Below the pieces are notes generated by a model, which searched no databases, was not told where the DNA came from, and worked only from the letters and a program-made list of their open reading frames with translations. From Oscillospiraceae bacterium (GTDB lineage Bacteria > Bacillota > Clostridia > Oscillospirales > Ruminococcaceae), in contig JAHHTZ010000001.1 of NCBI GenBank assembly GCA_020024285.1, forward strand, positions 1 to 64,000: a stretch of DNA of 64,000 nt, read 5' to 3'. Numbering within the stretch: position 1 is the stretch's first letter; each line of letters starts with the position of its first letter. The position numbers were made by a program, and so were the translations under genes. This document shows, one piece after another, positions 26,867-35,973 of the stretch.

Positions 26867-29800
26867 ATCATGGACCCCGGGGCAAAAAAATGCCATCGAT
26901 ACACGAAAGGGGACGGTGCTTGTTTCTGCTGCCGCCGGAAGCGGAAAAACAGCGGTGCTTGTTCAGCGTGTCATCGACATCCTGACCGACCGCAGCACTC
27001 CGGTATCTCCAAACGAGATCCTCGTTGTGACGTTTTCCAACGCGGCAGCGGCGCAGATGCGCCAGAGGATTGCAGACCGCCTTTCTCATCTTCTGGCAGA
27101 GCATCCGCAGGACACCTACCTGCGCACACAGCAAATGATGCTCGCCTCTGCACGCATCAGCACGGTGCACTCCTTCTGCTACGACCTCATCAAGTCGAAT
27201 TTTCAGGTTTTGGGGATTTCTCCCGATGTTCGCCTTGGCAACGAGAAGGAAATGAAGCTGCTTGAAGCAAAGGTGGAGGAGGAAACCATTGAAGCATTCT
27301 ATGAAAAAGATGAGGGTTCCTTCGCCGGATTGGTGGAGCTGATTTCTTCGGGACGCGACGACCGCGCCGTTGCCAATACTCTGCACACGCTCTATCAATT
27401 CCTGCGTTCCCACCCGTTCTATCAGTCGTGGCTCGATGAAAAATACCAAATGTACGACACCGATATGCCCGTAGCGCAGACCGTGTGGGGAAAGGTGATC
27501 TGGAATTATGCCGACGATGCAGCGAAATACGCCTGCCACACCATACAAAAGGCGCTGGAGCTGATGGAAGGCGACGAGAAGATGGAGAAGGCGTATGCTC
27601 CGTCGTTTTCCTCCGATTTGACACAGTTTGAAGCGGTGAGAGCAGCCCTTAGGGAAGGTGACTGGAACAGTGTGTGCGCATCCCTTTCTAACTACAAGCC
27701 GCAGCGCTTGGGCACCTTGCGCGGATACGAGGACGAGGAACACAAAGCTCTGGTGACAGGACTGCGCAAGGAAGCGCAGGAGATCCTCAAAAAGCTGCAT
27801 GAAAAATTATTCTGCTCCACCGAGGAGGAGTTTCGGGAGGACATTGCGTTCCTCAAGCCAAAGATCGCGACCCTGTTTGCACTGGCAAAGGAATACGACA
27901 AACGCTTTACACAGGAGAAGCAGCGCAAACGCTGGATCGACTTTGCCGACCTTGAGCACATGGCAGTCAAGCTGCTTGCACAGGAAGACGGAAACGGAGG
28001 CTGGAGCAAAACAGAGGTGGCACAGGAGCTGTCCAACCGCTTTTGCTATGTGCTGGTGGACGAGTATCAGGATACCAACGAAACGCAGGACCTGATTTTC
28101 CAGTGTGTTTCCAAGCCGGACAACCTCTTTATGGTGGGGGACGTCAAGCAGAGCATCTACCGCTTCCGTCAGGCAATGCCGGAGATCTTCCTGCAAAAGC
28201 AGGAATCATTCCCACTCTTTGACGGAGTGAATTACCCTGCAAAAATCTTCCTCTCCAACAACTTCCGCTCCCGCGCCGAAGTCACCGATTCCATCAACTA
28301 TATTTTCTCCCTTATTATGAGTCAGGATGTGGGAGAGCTTGACTACACCGAGCAGGAGAGCCTGATTCCGTCTGCGGTATATCCCGTGTCGGAGGGAATG
28401 ACGACAGAGCTTCACCTCATCGAAAATCAGGACGAGGAAAATGACAATGCCCTTTCAGAAGCCTATTATGTTGCAAGCCGGATCGATGAGCTTCTCGAAG
28501 AGCATTTTCCGGTATCTGATGGAGAAAACAGCCGAAGCATGGAACCGAAGGATATCTGCATCCTGCTGCGCTCTCCGAAAAATCGGGCGGAGCTTTATGT
28601 GCAGGCGCTGACGCAAAAGGGTATCCCTGTATGGTGCGATATCCAAAGCGGATACCTCGATTCGGTGGAGATTTCTACCACGCTGTCCCTGCTTCGTGCA
28701 GTGGAAAATCCGCTCATTGACATTCATCTGACGGCTGCCATGATGTCTGCGGTATTCCGCTTTACACCGGACGAAATGGCAGAGATCCGCCTGTATGACC
28801 GCTCGCGCCATCTGTACCTCAACTGCCTCGATCTTGCCGCGGACGGAAACAAAAAATGCCAAAAGCTCACCGATACCATCCAAAGCCTGCGCCTTGCAAT
28901 GGCAGCCATTCCATCGTGGCAGCTCATTCAGCAGATCATCGAAGATACCGGCATCCTTTCGTTTGCAGCGGCAATGAAGTATGGGGAAACCCGTCAGGCA
29001 AATCTGCGCCTTTTGGTGGAATACGCAAGGGAGTATGACGACTGCGGATACAAAGGGGTCAGCGGATTCCTGCGTTTTTTGGATCAGATGATCGAGCGGG
29101 GAGAAGAGCTCGATGGAGCGCCGAGCGCATCCCTCAAAAACAACGCAGTACGCATCATGAGCATCCATAAATCAAAGGGTCTGGAATTCCCGGTTGTGTT
29201 CCTGAGCGATCTGTCAAAAAAATTCAACGAGCAGGACCTCCGTGCAAACTTTCTCCTGCATTCTCAGATGGGCTTTGCATGTGTGGCGCGCGATCTTTCC
29301 ACAAGGGTGCAGTATACCACTGTTCCGCTGGAGGCGCTTCGTCTGGAGATGGAGCGCTCCATGATGTCGGAGGAGCTGCGTGTTTTGTATGTTGCAATGA
29401 CGCGCGCAAAGGAAAAGCTCATTATGACTTCGGTCCAGAACTCTCTTGCACGCAAGTTCAGCTCGCTCAATTCCGGCGTGGAGGAAAATGGGAAAATATC
29501 CCCCTATATCGTGCGCAGCGCACGCAGCTACGCAGACTGGATCTTGATGGCACTTTTGTGCCATCCGGATATGGTCCCTGTTTCCACGCTCTTTGGCTGC
29601 CGCGGAGTTTCGACCGTAGGTGTGCCCAAATGCCGGTTCGACATTCGGTACATCCCATACGAAGCGCAGGTCGAGGAGACGAAGGATGAGGAAACGATCC
29701 TGCACACAGCGCCGGTGGATCAGGCGGCACTGCGCTACCTCAAGGAGATGGCGCAGAAGAAATATGAAAATGAAAATGCAGTCAAGATCCCGTCCAAGCT

Positions 29801-30386
29801 CACAGTCACACAGATTGCAGAAGGAAAGCGCAGCAGACAGGAGGTATTTTCCAAAGAGCCGAATTTCCTCAAGGAATACCGCATGACCGCCGCACAGCGC
29901 GGAACGATCCTCCATACCTATCTTTCCTGCGCCAATCATCAGGCGGGAAAACAGGATCTGGAAGGGGAAATCAAGCGCATGACAGAGGAACGCTTCTTTA
30001 CCCCGTCTGAGGCAGACAGCCTTGACCGAAATGCGATCCGGGCGTATTATGATTCCGATCTCTTTTCCCGTATGGAACACGCCGCCTGGTTTCGCAAGGA
30101 ATTTTCCTTTATGATGGAGCTTGGCAAAGACGATTTGGGCGAGCTTTTCCCGGAGCTGGGGGAGGAGTGCATCACCGTACAGGGTATCACGGATGCTGTT
30201 TTTGAAGAAGACGGGCAAATCGTGCTGGTGGATTATAAGACCGACCACATCTCAGAAGAAGCACTCGTCGAAAAATATCAGGCACAGCTTGTGCTGTATG
30301 AGAAAATCGCGACCCACCTCCTCAAAAAACCTGTAAAGGAAAAAATACTTTATTCCATGTATCTAAAAAAATCAATCAAAATTTAG
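26856..30386 (+). CDS. addA: ATP-dependent helicase/nuclease subunit A
   Basis: UvrD-like superfamily 1 helicase with a C-terminal RecB-type nuclease. Motifs: Walker A AAAGSGKTAVLV, motif II VLVDEYQDTNETQD, motif III GDVKQSIYRFRQA, motif IV-V HKSKGLEFPVVFL, motif VI LYVAMTRAKEKLIM, and nuclease VLVDYKTD near the end. It has 1176 residues. ATG 26856 follows AGGAGG inside addB; a longer in-frame extension upstream has no ribosome site. No other helicase subunit is nearby, so this is a two-subunit AddAB system. Confidence 0.95.
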   Translation: MSSKSWTPGQKNAIDTRKGTVLVSAAAGSGKTAVLVQRVIDILTDRSTPVSPNEILVVTFSNAAAAQMRQRIADRLSHLLAEHPQDTYLRTQQMMLASARISTVHSFCYDLIKSNFQVLGISPDVRLGNEKEMKLLEAKVEEETIEAFYEKDEGSFAGLVELISSGRDDRAVANTLHTLYQFLRSHPFYQSWLDEKYQMYDTDMPVAQTVWGKVIWNYADDAAKYACHTIQKALELMEGDEKMEKAYAPSFSSDLTQFEAVRAALREGDWNSVCASLSNYKPQRLGTLRGYEDEEHKALVTGLRKEAQEILKKLHEKLFCSTEEEFREDIAFLKPKIATLFALAKEYDKRFTQEKQRKRWIDFADLEHMAVKLLAQEDGNGGWSKTEVAQELSNRFCYVLVDEYQDTNETQDLIFQCVSKPDNLFMVGDVKQSIYRFRQAMPEIFLQKQESFPLFDGVNYPAKIFLSNNFRSRAEVTDSINYIFSLIMSQDVGELDYTEQESLIPSAVYPVSEGMTTELHLIENQDEENDNALSEAYYVASRIDELLEEHFPVSDGENSRSMEPKDICILLRSPKNRAELYVQALTQKGIPVWCDIQSGYLDSVEISTTLSLLRAVENPLIDIHLTAAMMSAVFRFTPDEMAEIRLYDRSRHLYLNCLDLAADGNKKCQKLTDTIQSLRLAMAAIPSWQLIQQIIEDTGILSFAAAMKYGETRQANLRLLVEYAREYDDCGYKGVSGFLRFLDQMIERGEELDGAPSASLKNNAVRIMSIHKSKGLEFPVVFLSDLSKKFNEQDLRANFLLHSQMGFACVARDLSTRVQYTTVPLEALRLEMERSMMSEELRVLYVAMTRAKEKLIMTSVQNSLARKFSSLNSGVEENGKISPYIVRSARSYADWILMALLCHPDMVPVSTLFGCRGVSTVGVPKCRFDIRYIPYEAQVEETKDEETILHTAPVDQAALRYLKEMAQKKYENENAVKIPSKLTVTQIAEGKRSRQEVFSKEPNFLKEYRMTAAQRGTILHTYLSCANHQAGKQDLEGEIKRMTEERFFTPSEADSLDRNAIRAYYDSDLFSRMEHAAWFRKEFSFMMELGKDDLGELFPELGEECITVQGITDAVFEEDGQIVLVDYKTDHISEEALVEKYQAQLVLYEKIATHLLKKPVKEKILYSMYLKKSIKI

Positions 30387-30396
30387 CAAATAATGC

Positions 30397-30425
30397 TTGA
30401 CAAGCCGATCTATCCATGATATGAT
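30397..30425 (+). promoter_or_regulatory. Promoter of the infC-rpmI-rplT operon
   Basis: A perfect TTGACA (30397-30402), a 17-bp spacer and TATGAT (30420-30425). It lies about 170 bases before the infC start, leaving a long leader. Confidence 0.8.
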
Positions 30426-30431
30426 ACTAAC

Positions 30432-30593
30432 GAAAACAAAGCAGAACTCAATCCGTTCTCACCGGCTCGCACAGCGAAGCCGCGTCAATACGTTTAACCG
30501 GAGAATTTCTTCGGGTCATGTTATATGATTGTAAGCGTAGGTGGATTTCTGCCTGCGCTTCATTTATTTTACAACGCTTTGGAGGTGCTTACC
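30432..30593 (+). promoter_or_regulatory. infC operon leader with attenuator-type hairpin
   Basis: Roughly 160 bases without a gene. Near its end AAGCGTAGG (30533-30541) pairs with CCTGCGCTT (30552-30560), and a T-rich run follows: an intrinsic-terminator shape just ahead of the ribosome site. In Firmicutes this operon is autoregulated by L20 binding a leader that folds into alternative structures; the layout fits, but the L20 site itself was not resolved by eye. Confidence 0.6.
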
Positions 30594-31118
30594 ATTAGCA
30601 AAAAGGAAATGTTTATCAACGAGGAGATCCGCGATAAAGAGGTTCGCGTCGTTGGTTCCGACGGAAGCCAGCTCGGCATCATGACTTCAAAGGCTGCGCT
30701 GGAGTTGGCAAGAAAAGAGAATCTCGACCTTGTCAATATCGCTCCAAAAGCTGAGCCGCCAGTTTGCCGCATTATGAACTACGGTAAATACTGCTTTGAA
30801 CAGGCGAAACGTGAAAAGGAAGCAAAGAAGAAACAGAAGGTCGTAGAAGTGAAGGAAGTTCGTCTTTCTCTCAAGATCGATGTTCATGACTTCAATACCA
30901 AAGTCAATCAGGCAATCAAATTCCTGGGACATGGAGACCGTGTAAAAGTTGCCATTCGTTTTCGCGGGCGTGAGATGGCTCACCCGGAACTGGGCACATC
31001 TGTAATGGAGCGTTTTGCTCAGGCTTGTGCCGAAACAGGTGTGGTCGATAAACAGCCGAAAATGGAAGGCCGCAGTTTGGTGATGTTTATGTCCGCCAAA
31101 CCACAACAAAGTAAATAA
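30594..31118 (+). CDS. infC: Translation initiation factor IF-3
   Basis: Keeps ribosomal subunits apart and checks the start codon. The N-domain includes MFINEEIRDKEVRVV and GSQLGIMTSKAAL; the linker and C-domain include PPVCRIMNYGKYCFEQ, EVRLSLKIDVHDF and VKVAIRFRGREM. It has 174 residues. The start is taken as the AUU codon at 30594, seven bases after GGAGGT, giving an N-terminus SKKEMFINEE. A first ATG at 30609 lies too far from the ribosome site. Rare AUU starts are a known self-regulating feature of infC. Confidence 0.93.
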   Translation: MSKKEMFINEEIRDKEVRVVGSDGSQLGIMTSKAALELARKENLDLVNIAPKAEPPVCRIMNYGKYCFEQAKREKEAKKKQKVVEVKEVRLSLKIDVHDFNTKVNQAIKFLGHGDRVKVAIRFRGREMAHPELGTSVMERFAQACAETGVVDKQPKMEGRSLVMFMSAKPQQSK

Positions 31119-31135
31119 AAGGGAGGATAACCACA

Positions 31136-31339
31136 ATGCCAAAGCTCAAAACACATTCTGGCGCAAAAAAACGTTTCAAAGTTACCAAAAGCGGTAAAAT
31201 CAAACGTGCTCATGCTTACAAATCTCACCTGCTCAACAACGCAGGCAAAACTACAAAACGTAAAAGAGGTCTGAGAAAAGCTGCTTATGCAGATAAGACC
31301 AACATGCCAGCACTCAAGCTGCTGATTCCTTACAAATAA
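31136..31339 (+). CDS. rpmI: 50S ribosomal protein L35
   Basis: 67 very basic residues beginning MPKLKTHSGAKKRFKVTKSG, the L35 signature, with HLLNNAGKTTKRKRGLR in the middle. The Shine-Dalgarno AGGGAGG lies just upstream. Middle gene of the infC-rpmI-rplT operon. Confidence 0.97.
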   Translation: MPKLKTHSGAKKRFKVTKSGKIKRAHAYKSHLLNNAGKTTKRKRGLRKAAYADKTNMPALKLLIPYK

Positions 31340-31373
31340 TAATCTACAAAATACCTAACGGAGGGATAAAGAT

Positions 31374-31727
31374 ATGGCTCGTGTAAAGGGAGCAATGATG
31401 ACCCGCAAAAGAAGAAAAAAAGTCCTGAAACTTGCTAAAGGTTACTTTGGCGGCAAAAGCAGACTTTTCAAAACTGCAAAACAGGCTGTTTATAAATCCG
31501 GCCAGTATGCTTACATCGGTCGTAAACAGAAAAAACGTGAATTCAGACAGCTCTGGATCACCAGAATTTCTGCTGGCTGCAAAACAAATGGCATCAACTA
31601 CTCTCAGTTCATCAATGGTCTGAAAAAAGCAGGCATCGAACTGAACAGAAAGATGCTTTCTGAAATTGCAATCCATGATCCAGCTGCATTTACTGCTCTG
31701 GTTGAGAAAGCAAAAGCTGCTCTTTAA
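31374..31727 (+). CDS. rplT: 50S ribosomal protein L20
   Basis: 117 basic residues beginning MARVKGAMMTRKRRKKVLKL with AKGYFGGKSRLFKTA and RKKREFRQLWITRI-like sequence (KKREFRQLWITRISAGC). Binds 23S rRNA early in assembly and, in Firmicutes, represses its own operon through the leader. Last gene of the operon, followed by a terminator. Confidence 0.97.
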   Translation: MARVKGAMMTRKRRKKVLKLAKGYFGGKSRLFKTAKQAVYKSGQYAYIGRKQKKREFRQLWITRISAGCKTNGINYSQFINGLKKAGIELNRKMLSEIAIHDPAAFTALVEKAKAAL

Positions 31728-31737
31728 TCCATAAAAA

Positions 31738-31770
31738 ACGCCCGGGTCGTAAAGACAACGGGCGTCTTTT
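31738..31770 (+). terminator. Rho-independent terminator after rplT
   Basis: ACGCCCG pairs with CGGGCGT around a 14-base loop, followed by CTTTT. Confidence 0.75.
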
Positions 31771-31804
31771 CGTATTATCATGTCATTGGAGGGGACAGAA
31801 ATTT

Positions 31805-32596
31805 ATGCCTTATCACAACCTTCAGGAAATAACCTCGAAAGACAATAAACAGGTAAAATATTGCGCAAAGCTGATTCGCAGCAAAAAATACCGCAGCGAG
31901 GAGAAACGATTTGTGGCGGAAGGTATGCGCCTGTGCGAAGATGCCATCCGAAGCGGGTTGACACCGGTACAAACCTTTGTTACAAAAGAAATGCTCGATA
32001 AATGCCATGGTGTGCTTGAGGCTTCCCGGCAGATTTTCCTGATCCATGAGGAACAGTCTGCCAAAATCTCAGAAACACAAGCCCCTCAAGGCATATTTTG
32101 TGTCTTTCCAACACTTGACAATATAAAAACAGTTGATACAATGAAATGGCAGCATATTGTTGTGCTGTCGTCCCTGCAGGACCCCGGAAACCTCGGTACG
32201 ATCGTGCGTACTGCGGAGGCTTTCGGGATCGATGGGCTGATTTTGTCCGAGGATTGTCCGGATCTTTATTCTTCAAAAGTTCTTCGTTCCACGATGGGAG
32301 GCGTTTTTCGCCTTCCGATTTGTCGCGTGTCCGATCTGAAAGAAACGCTCGACGCGCTCAAGCAAGAGGGGTTTTCGGTGTATGGTGCAGCTCTCTCAGA
32401 AGAAAGCCGCCCCATTACAGAGGTATCCTGGAAGGGCAGAACAGCCGCAGTCATCGGAAATGAAGGAAACGGACTGAGCCGCTCTGTCCTGGATGCATGT
32501 ACCGGACAGATCATTATTCCGATGAAGGGAAAGGCAGAATCACTCAATGCGGCGATTGCAGCTTCCATTATCATATGGGAAATGAGCCGCACTTAA
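31805..32596 (+). CDS. TrmH/SpoU-family RNA 2'-O-methyltransferase
   Basis: AdoMet-dependent RNA ribose methyltransferase with a deep trefoil knot. Three family motifs are seen: LQDPGNLGTIVRTAEAFG, VIGNEGNGLSRSV and IPMKGKAESLNAAIAASI. The N-terminal part has the substrate-binding region (SKDNKQVKYCAKLIRSKKYR). It has 263 residues and resembles YsgA-type proteins, which follow rplT in several Firmicutes; the target nucleotide is unknown. The ATG follows GGAGGGG. Confidence 0.85.
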   Translation: MPYHNLQEITSKDNKQVKYCAKLIRSKKYRSEEKRFVAEGMRLCEDAIRSGLTPVQTFVTKEMLDKCHGVLEASRQIFLIHEEQSAKISETQAPQGIFCVFPTLDNIKTVDTMKWQHIVVLSSLQDPGNLGTIVRTAEAFGIDGLILSEDCPDLYSSKVLRSTMGGVFRLPICRVSDLKETLDALKQEGFSVYGAALSEESRPITEVSWKGRTAAVIGNEGNGLSRSVLDACTGQIIIPMKGKAESLNAAIAASIIIWEMSRT

Positions 32597-32614
32597 CGGA
32601 TAAAGGAGGCAGGA

Positions 32615-33868
32615 ATGGATACTTTATACTGGATCTGGCTTCAGACCGCGTTGGGCTGTGGGAATGCAGCGGCAGATGCCGTATTGGAGCACAACTTCTC
32701 TCCCCGCGAATTGTACCATGCCTCTGAAGCTGCTTTGTCCTCACTTGCATGCTTTACACCGCAGCAGATTTATAAAATGAAGCATACCTCCTTTGAGCAG
32801 TATGAACAGATTGCAGAGCAATGCGCCAAGCGTGGATTCTGGATCCTGACAGCGGATATGGAGGAATATCCCGAACGGCTGAGAAACATATACCAGTCGC
32901 CCCTGCTTTTGTATGGGGTGGGGAACTGTGCGCTTTTATCCAAAGACCTTCTGCTGACGATGGTGGGCAGCCGAGATGCGACTGCATCAGGAGAATATTC
33001 TGCTATGGACATGGCATCCGATCTGGTAGGGCATGGCTTTGGAATCGTAAGCGGGATGGCAGTCGGGATCGACAGCTATTCCCATAAAGGTGCGCTCAAT
33101 ATGGGAGGGGACACCATCGGCGTGGCAGGCTGCGGGCTGGATATCGATTATCCGACCAACAACGGTCAGCTCAGAGGGGAGATTGCCCGCAAGGGTGCAA
33201 TCATCAGCGAATACCCGCCGGGGACCTTGCCGAGCCGCACCAACTTTCCAATCAGGAACCGAATCTTGTCGGGACTTACGCTTGGAACAATCGTGGTAGA
33301 AGCAGGATACCGAAGCGGCTCGCTGATCACTGCAGAGCTTGCATTGGAACAGGGGCGCGACGTTTATACGATGCCGACCGATCTGTACAATAGAAAGGGT
33401 TTGGGAAATCTTGGACTGATCCGTCAGGGCGCGAAGGTTTTGACCTGCGCGCAGGATGCAGTGGAAGAATATTTGATCCCATATTGGGATAAAATTACAG
33501 AAAGACCGACACGCAGTCAAATCGATCTGCGCAGAGGCTTTGTTCCTCAGAAGAAGAGAGAGGACATCGACAGGAAAAACAGGCAGAGCATACCGCTGCA
33601 AAAGGAAGCAACAATAAAATTGCCGCAGGTATCGCCGCCTTCCAAAGAGAAACAACAAAACGAAGCAGAAATTTTGTCTGATGAGCTGAGTCTGGAACAA
33701 AAGACCATCTTGGAATGCATCGAAGAGCAGCCGTGTCATGTGGAAGAAATCATGGCACACAGCGGAATGACGATGCAGGAGGTTCTTGCCATCTTATCAG
33801 AACTTGAAATATACGGCGTGATAGAGGCGCTTCCAGGAAAACAATTTGCAAAAACGAATTTGCATTAG
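32615..33868 (+). CDS. dprA: DNA-processing protein DprA
   Basis: Loads RecA on incoming single-stranded DNA during transformation. An N-terminal helical domain is followed by the Rossmann core: VGSRDATASGEYS, GIVSGMAVGIDSYSHKGAL, GCGLDIDYP, SEYPPGT and FPIRNRILSGLT. A winged-helix-like tail ends the 417 residues. AAAGGAGG precedes the ATG. The dprA-topA-trmFO order is typical of Firmicutes. Other competence genes are not in the window, so actual competence is unknown. Confidence 0.92.
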   Translation: MDTLYWIWLQTALGCGNAAADAVLEHNFSPRELYHASEAALSSLACFTPQQIYKMKHTSFEQYEQIAEQCAKRGFWILTADMEEYPERLRNIYQSPLLLYGVGNCALLSKDLLLTMVGSRDATASGEYSAMDMASDLVGHGFGIVSGMAVGIDSYSHKGALNMGGDTIGVAGCGLDIDYPTNNGQLRGEIARKGAIISEYPPGTLPSRTNFPIRNRILSGLTLGTIVVEAGYRSGSLITAELALEQGRDVYTMPTDLYNRKGLGNLGLIRQGAKVLTCAQDAVEEYLIPYWDKITERPTRSQIDLRRGFVPQKKREDIDRKNRQSIPLQKEATIKLPQVSPPSKEKQQNEAEILSDELSLEQKTILECIEEQPCHVEEIMAHSGMTMQEVLAILSELEIYGVIEALPGKQFAKTNLH

Positions 33869-33887
33869 AAAGCTAATAGGTGATGAT

Positions 33888-35972
33888 ATGTCAAAACTGG
33901 TGATTGTGGAATCTCCGGCGAAAGCCAAAACCATAAAAAAATATCTCGGTAAAGGCTATGAAGTCATGGCATCGATGGGGCATGTCCGCGATTTGCCCAA
34001 AAGCCGTTTGGGCGTAGATGTGGAGAACAATTTTAAGCCGGATTATATTGATATCCGCGGAAAAGGCGATTTGCGCAAGGCGCTCAAAGCCGCAGCAAAA
34101 AAATCGGATTTCGTTTACCTTGCAACCGACCCGGACCGCGAGGGAGAAGCCATTTCGTGGCATCTGGCAGCAATGCTTGGGCTGGATCTGGAGGAAAAAA
34201 ATCGTGTAACATTCAATGAAATCACAAAATCCGGCATCAAAAACGGTATGGCACATCCGCGCAAGATCAATCAGGATCTGGTGGATGCACAGCAGACACG
34301 CCGCCTGCTCGACCGCCTTCTCGGTTATAATTTAAGCCCATTCCTCTGGAAGAAGGTAAAAAAGGGATTGTCCGCAGGGCGCGTCCAGTCCGTTGTGGTG
34401 AAGCTGATTATGGATCGGGAGAGGGAAGTGTCCTCCTTTGTTCCCGAGGAATATTGGAGCATCGACAGCAAATATCATGCACACAGCTCCCGCAAGCAGT
34501 TTCCGGCGCATTTGACCACCTATCAGGGGGAAAAGCTCGAAATCAAAACAAAGGAAGAAAGTGACAGCATCCTTGCGCAGATGCAGGGGAAGGATCACGT
34601 TGTTTCCTCCATTAAAAAGGGTACGCGCAAAAAATCTCCCGCACCGCCGTTTACCACCTCCACCTTGCAGCAGGAGGCATCCCGCCGTCTGGGATTCCAG
34701 GCAAAGCGAACCATGAAAGCAGCACAGGAGCTGTACGAAGGTATCGATATCCCAAAATTGGGCGCTGTGGGTTTGATTTCCTATATGAGAACAGACTCCC
34801 TGCGCATCTCGGATGAAGCCCGTCAGGCAGCGTCCGACTATATCAAGGAGAAATACGGAGAAAAGTATCTTCCGGAGTCCCCGCGCGTCTATAAGCAGAA
34901 AAACAATGCACAGGACGGACACGAGGCGATCCGCCCAACCATGCCGAACCTCGCGCCGGAGCAGATCAAAGAGTCCCTGACAAGCGACCAGTTTAAGCTT
35001 TATAAGCTCATCTGGGAACGCTTTATCGCAAGCCAGATGGCAAACTGCCTGCTCAATACGGTCAGCGTACAGATCACCTGCGGAGAGTACGGATTCAAAA
35101 CCTCCGGCTATACCGTGGAGTTTGACGGCTATACCGCAGTGTATGAGGAGAGCAAGGATTCTCCGGAGGAAAAATCGGCTCCGCTGCCGGAGCTCAAGGA
35201 AGGGGAAACGCTCCATCTCGATTCTCTCGAAGGGACGCAGCACTTTACCCAGCCTCCGGCACGCTATACAGAAGCGTCCATCATCAAAGCCTTGGAGGAA
35301 AATGGCATCGGACGTCCGAGTACCTACGCTCCGACCCTGACCACCGTTTTGGCGCGCGGCTATGTGGAGCGTGACGGCAAGAACCTCGTTCCAACCGTTC
35401 TGGGCGATGTGACCAATCAGCTGATGGAAGCCCAGTTCAGCGATATTGTGAATGTGGACTTCACCGCACAAATGGAAACAAACCTCGACCGGGTGGAAGC
35501 AGGGGACGTGGACTGGCACCAGATCCTGCGCGAATTCTACGACAATTTTGACGCTTCCCTCAAGAAAGCGGAAAAAGATATGGAAGGCAAGCACATGAAC
35601 GTCCCAGAAGAGGTGACGGATGTGATTTGCGAAAAATGCGGCAGGAACATGGTTGTAAAGATGGGACGCTTCGGAAAATTCCTTGCATGTCCCGGCTATC
35701 CCGAATGCTCCAATACAAAGAAGATCGTTCAGGAAACGAATGCACAGTGCCCGATTTGCGGCAAGCGTGTTTTAACAAAGAAATCGAAAAAAGGAAAGGT
35801 TTATTTTGGCTGCGAAGACAACCCGACCTGCCCATTCATGACATGGGACAAACCACTGGCAGAAAAATGCCCGAACTGCGGCAGCTCCCTCTTTAAAAAA
35901 GGAGGACGCGGCGGAGAAATTCACTGCCTCAAAGAGGGCTGCGGTTATGTAAAGGAAAAGGAGACAGAATAA
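33888..35972 (+). CDS. topA: DNA topoisomerase I
   Basis: Type IA enzyme relaxing negative supercoils. TOPRIM with VIVESPAKAKTI and DPDREGEAISWH; active-site Tyr299 in SYMRTDS; SAGRVQSV. The C-terminus has three Cys4 zinc-finger repeats (CEKCGRNM, CPICGKRV and CPNCGSSL onward). It has 694 residues. ATG 33888 was chosen: TAGGTGATGAT precedes it and the longer extension overlaps the end of dprA. trmFO follows after one base. Confidence 0.96.
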   Translation: MSKLVIVESPAKAKTIKKYLGKGYEVMASMGHVRDLPKSRLGVDVENNFKPDYIDIRGKGDLRKALKAAAKKSDFVYLATDPDREGEAISWHLAAMLGLDLEEKNRVTFNEITKSGIKNGMAHPRKINQDLVDAQQTRRLLDRLLGYNLSPFLWKKVKKGLSAGRVQSVVVKLIMDREREVSSFVPEEYWSIDSKYHAHSSRKQFPAHLTTYQGEKLEIKTKEESDSILAQMQGKDHVVSSIKKGTRKKSPAPPFTTSTLQQEASRRLGFQAKRTMKAAQELYEGIDIPKLGAVGLISYMRTDSLRISDEARQAASDYIKEKYGEKYLPESPRVYKQKNNAQDGHEAIRPTMPNLAPEQIKESLTSDQFKLYKLIWERFIASQMANCLLNTVSVQITCGEYGFKTSGYTVEFDGYTAVYEESKDSPEEKSAPLPELKEGETLHLDSLEGTQHFTQPPARYTEASIIKALEENGIGRPSTYAPTLTTVLARGYVERDGKNLVPTVLGDVTNQLMEAQFSDIVNVDFTAQMETNLDRVEAGDVDWHQILREFYDNFDASLKKAEKDMEGKHMNVPEEVTDVICEKCGRNMVVKMGRFGKFLACPGYPECSNTKKIVQETNAQCPICGKRVLTKKSKKGKVYFGCEDNPTCPFMTWDKPLAEKCPNCGSSLFKKGGRGGEIHCLKEGCGYVKEKETE

Positions 35973-35973
35973 T

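Noticed and set aside
25631..26896. Long minus-strand frame opposite addB
   Set aside because: Antisense shadow; the plus strand carries clear AddB motifs.
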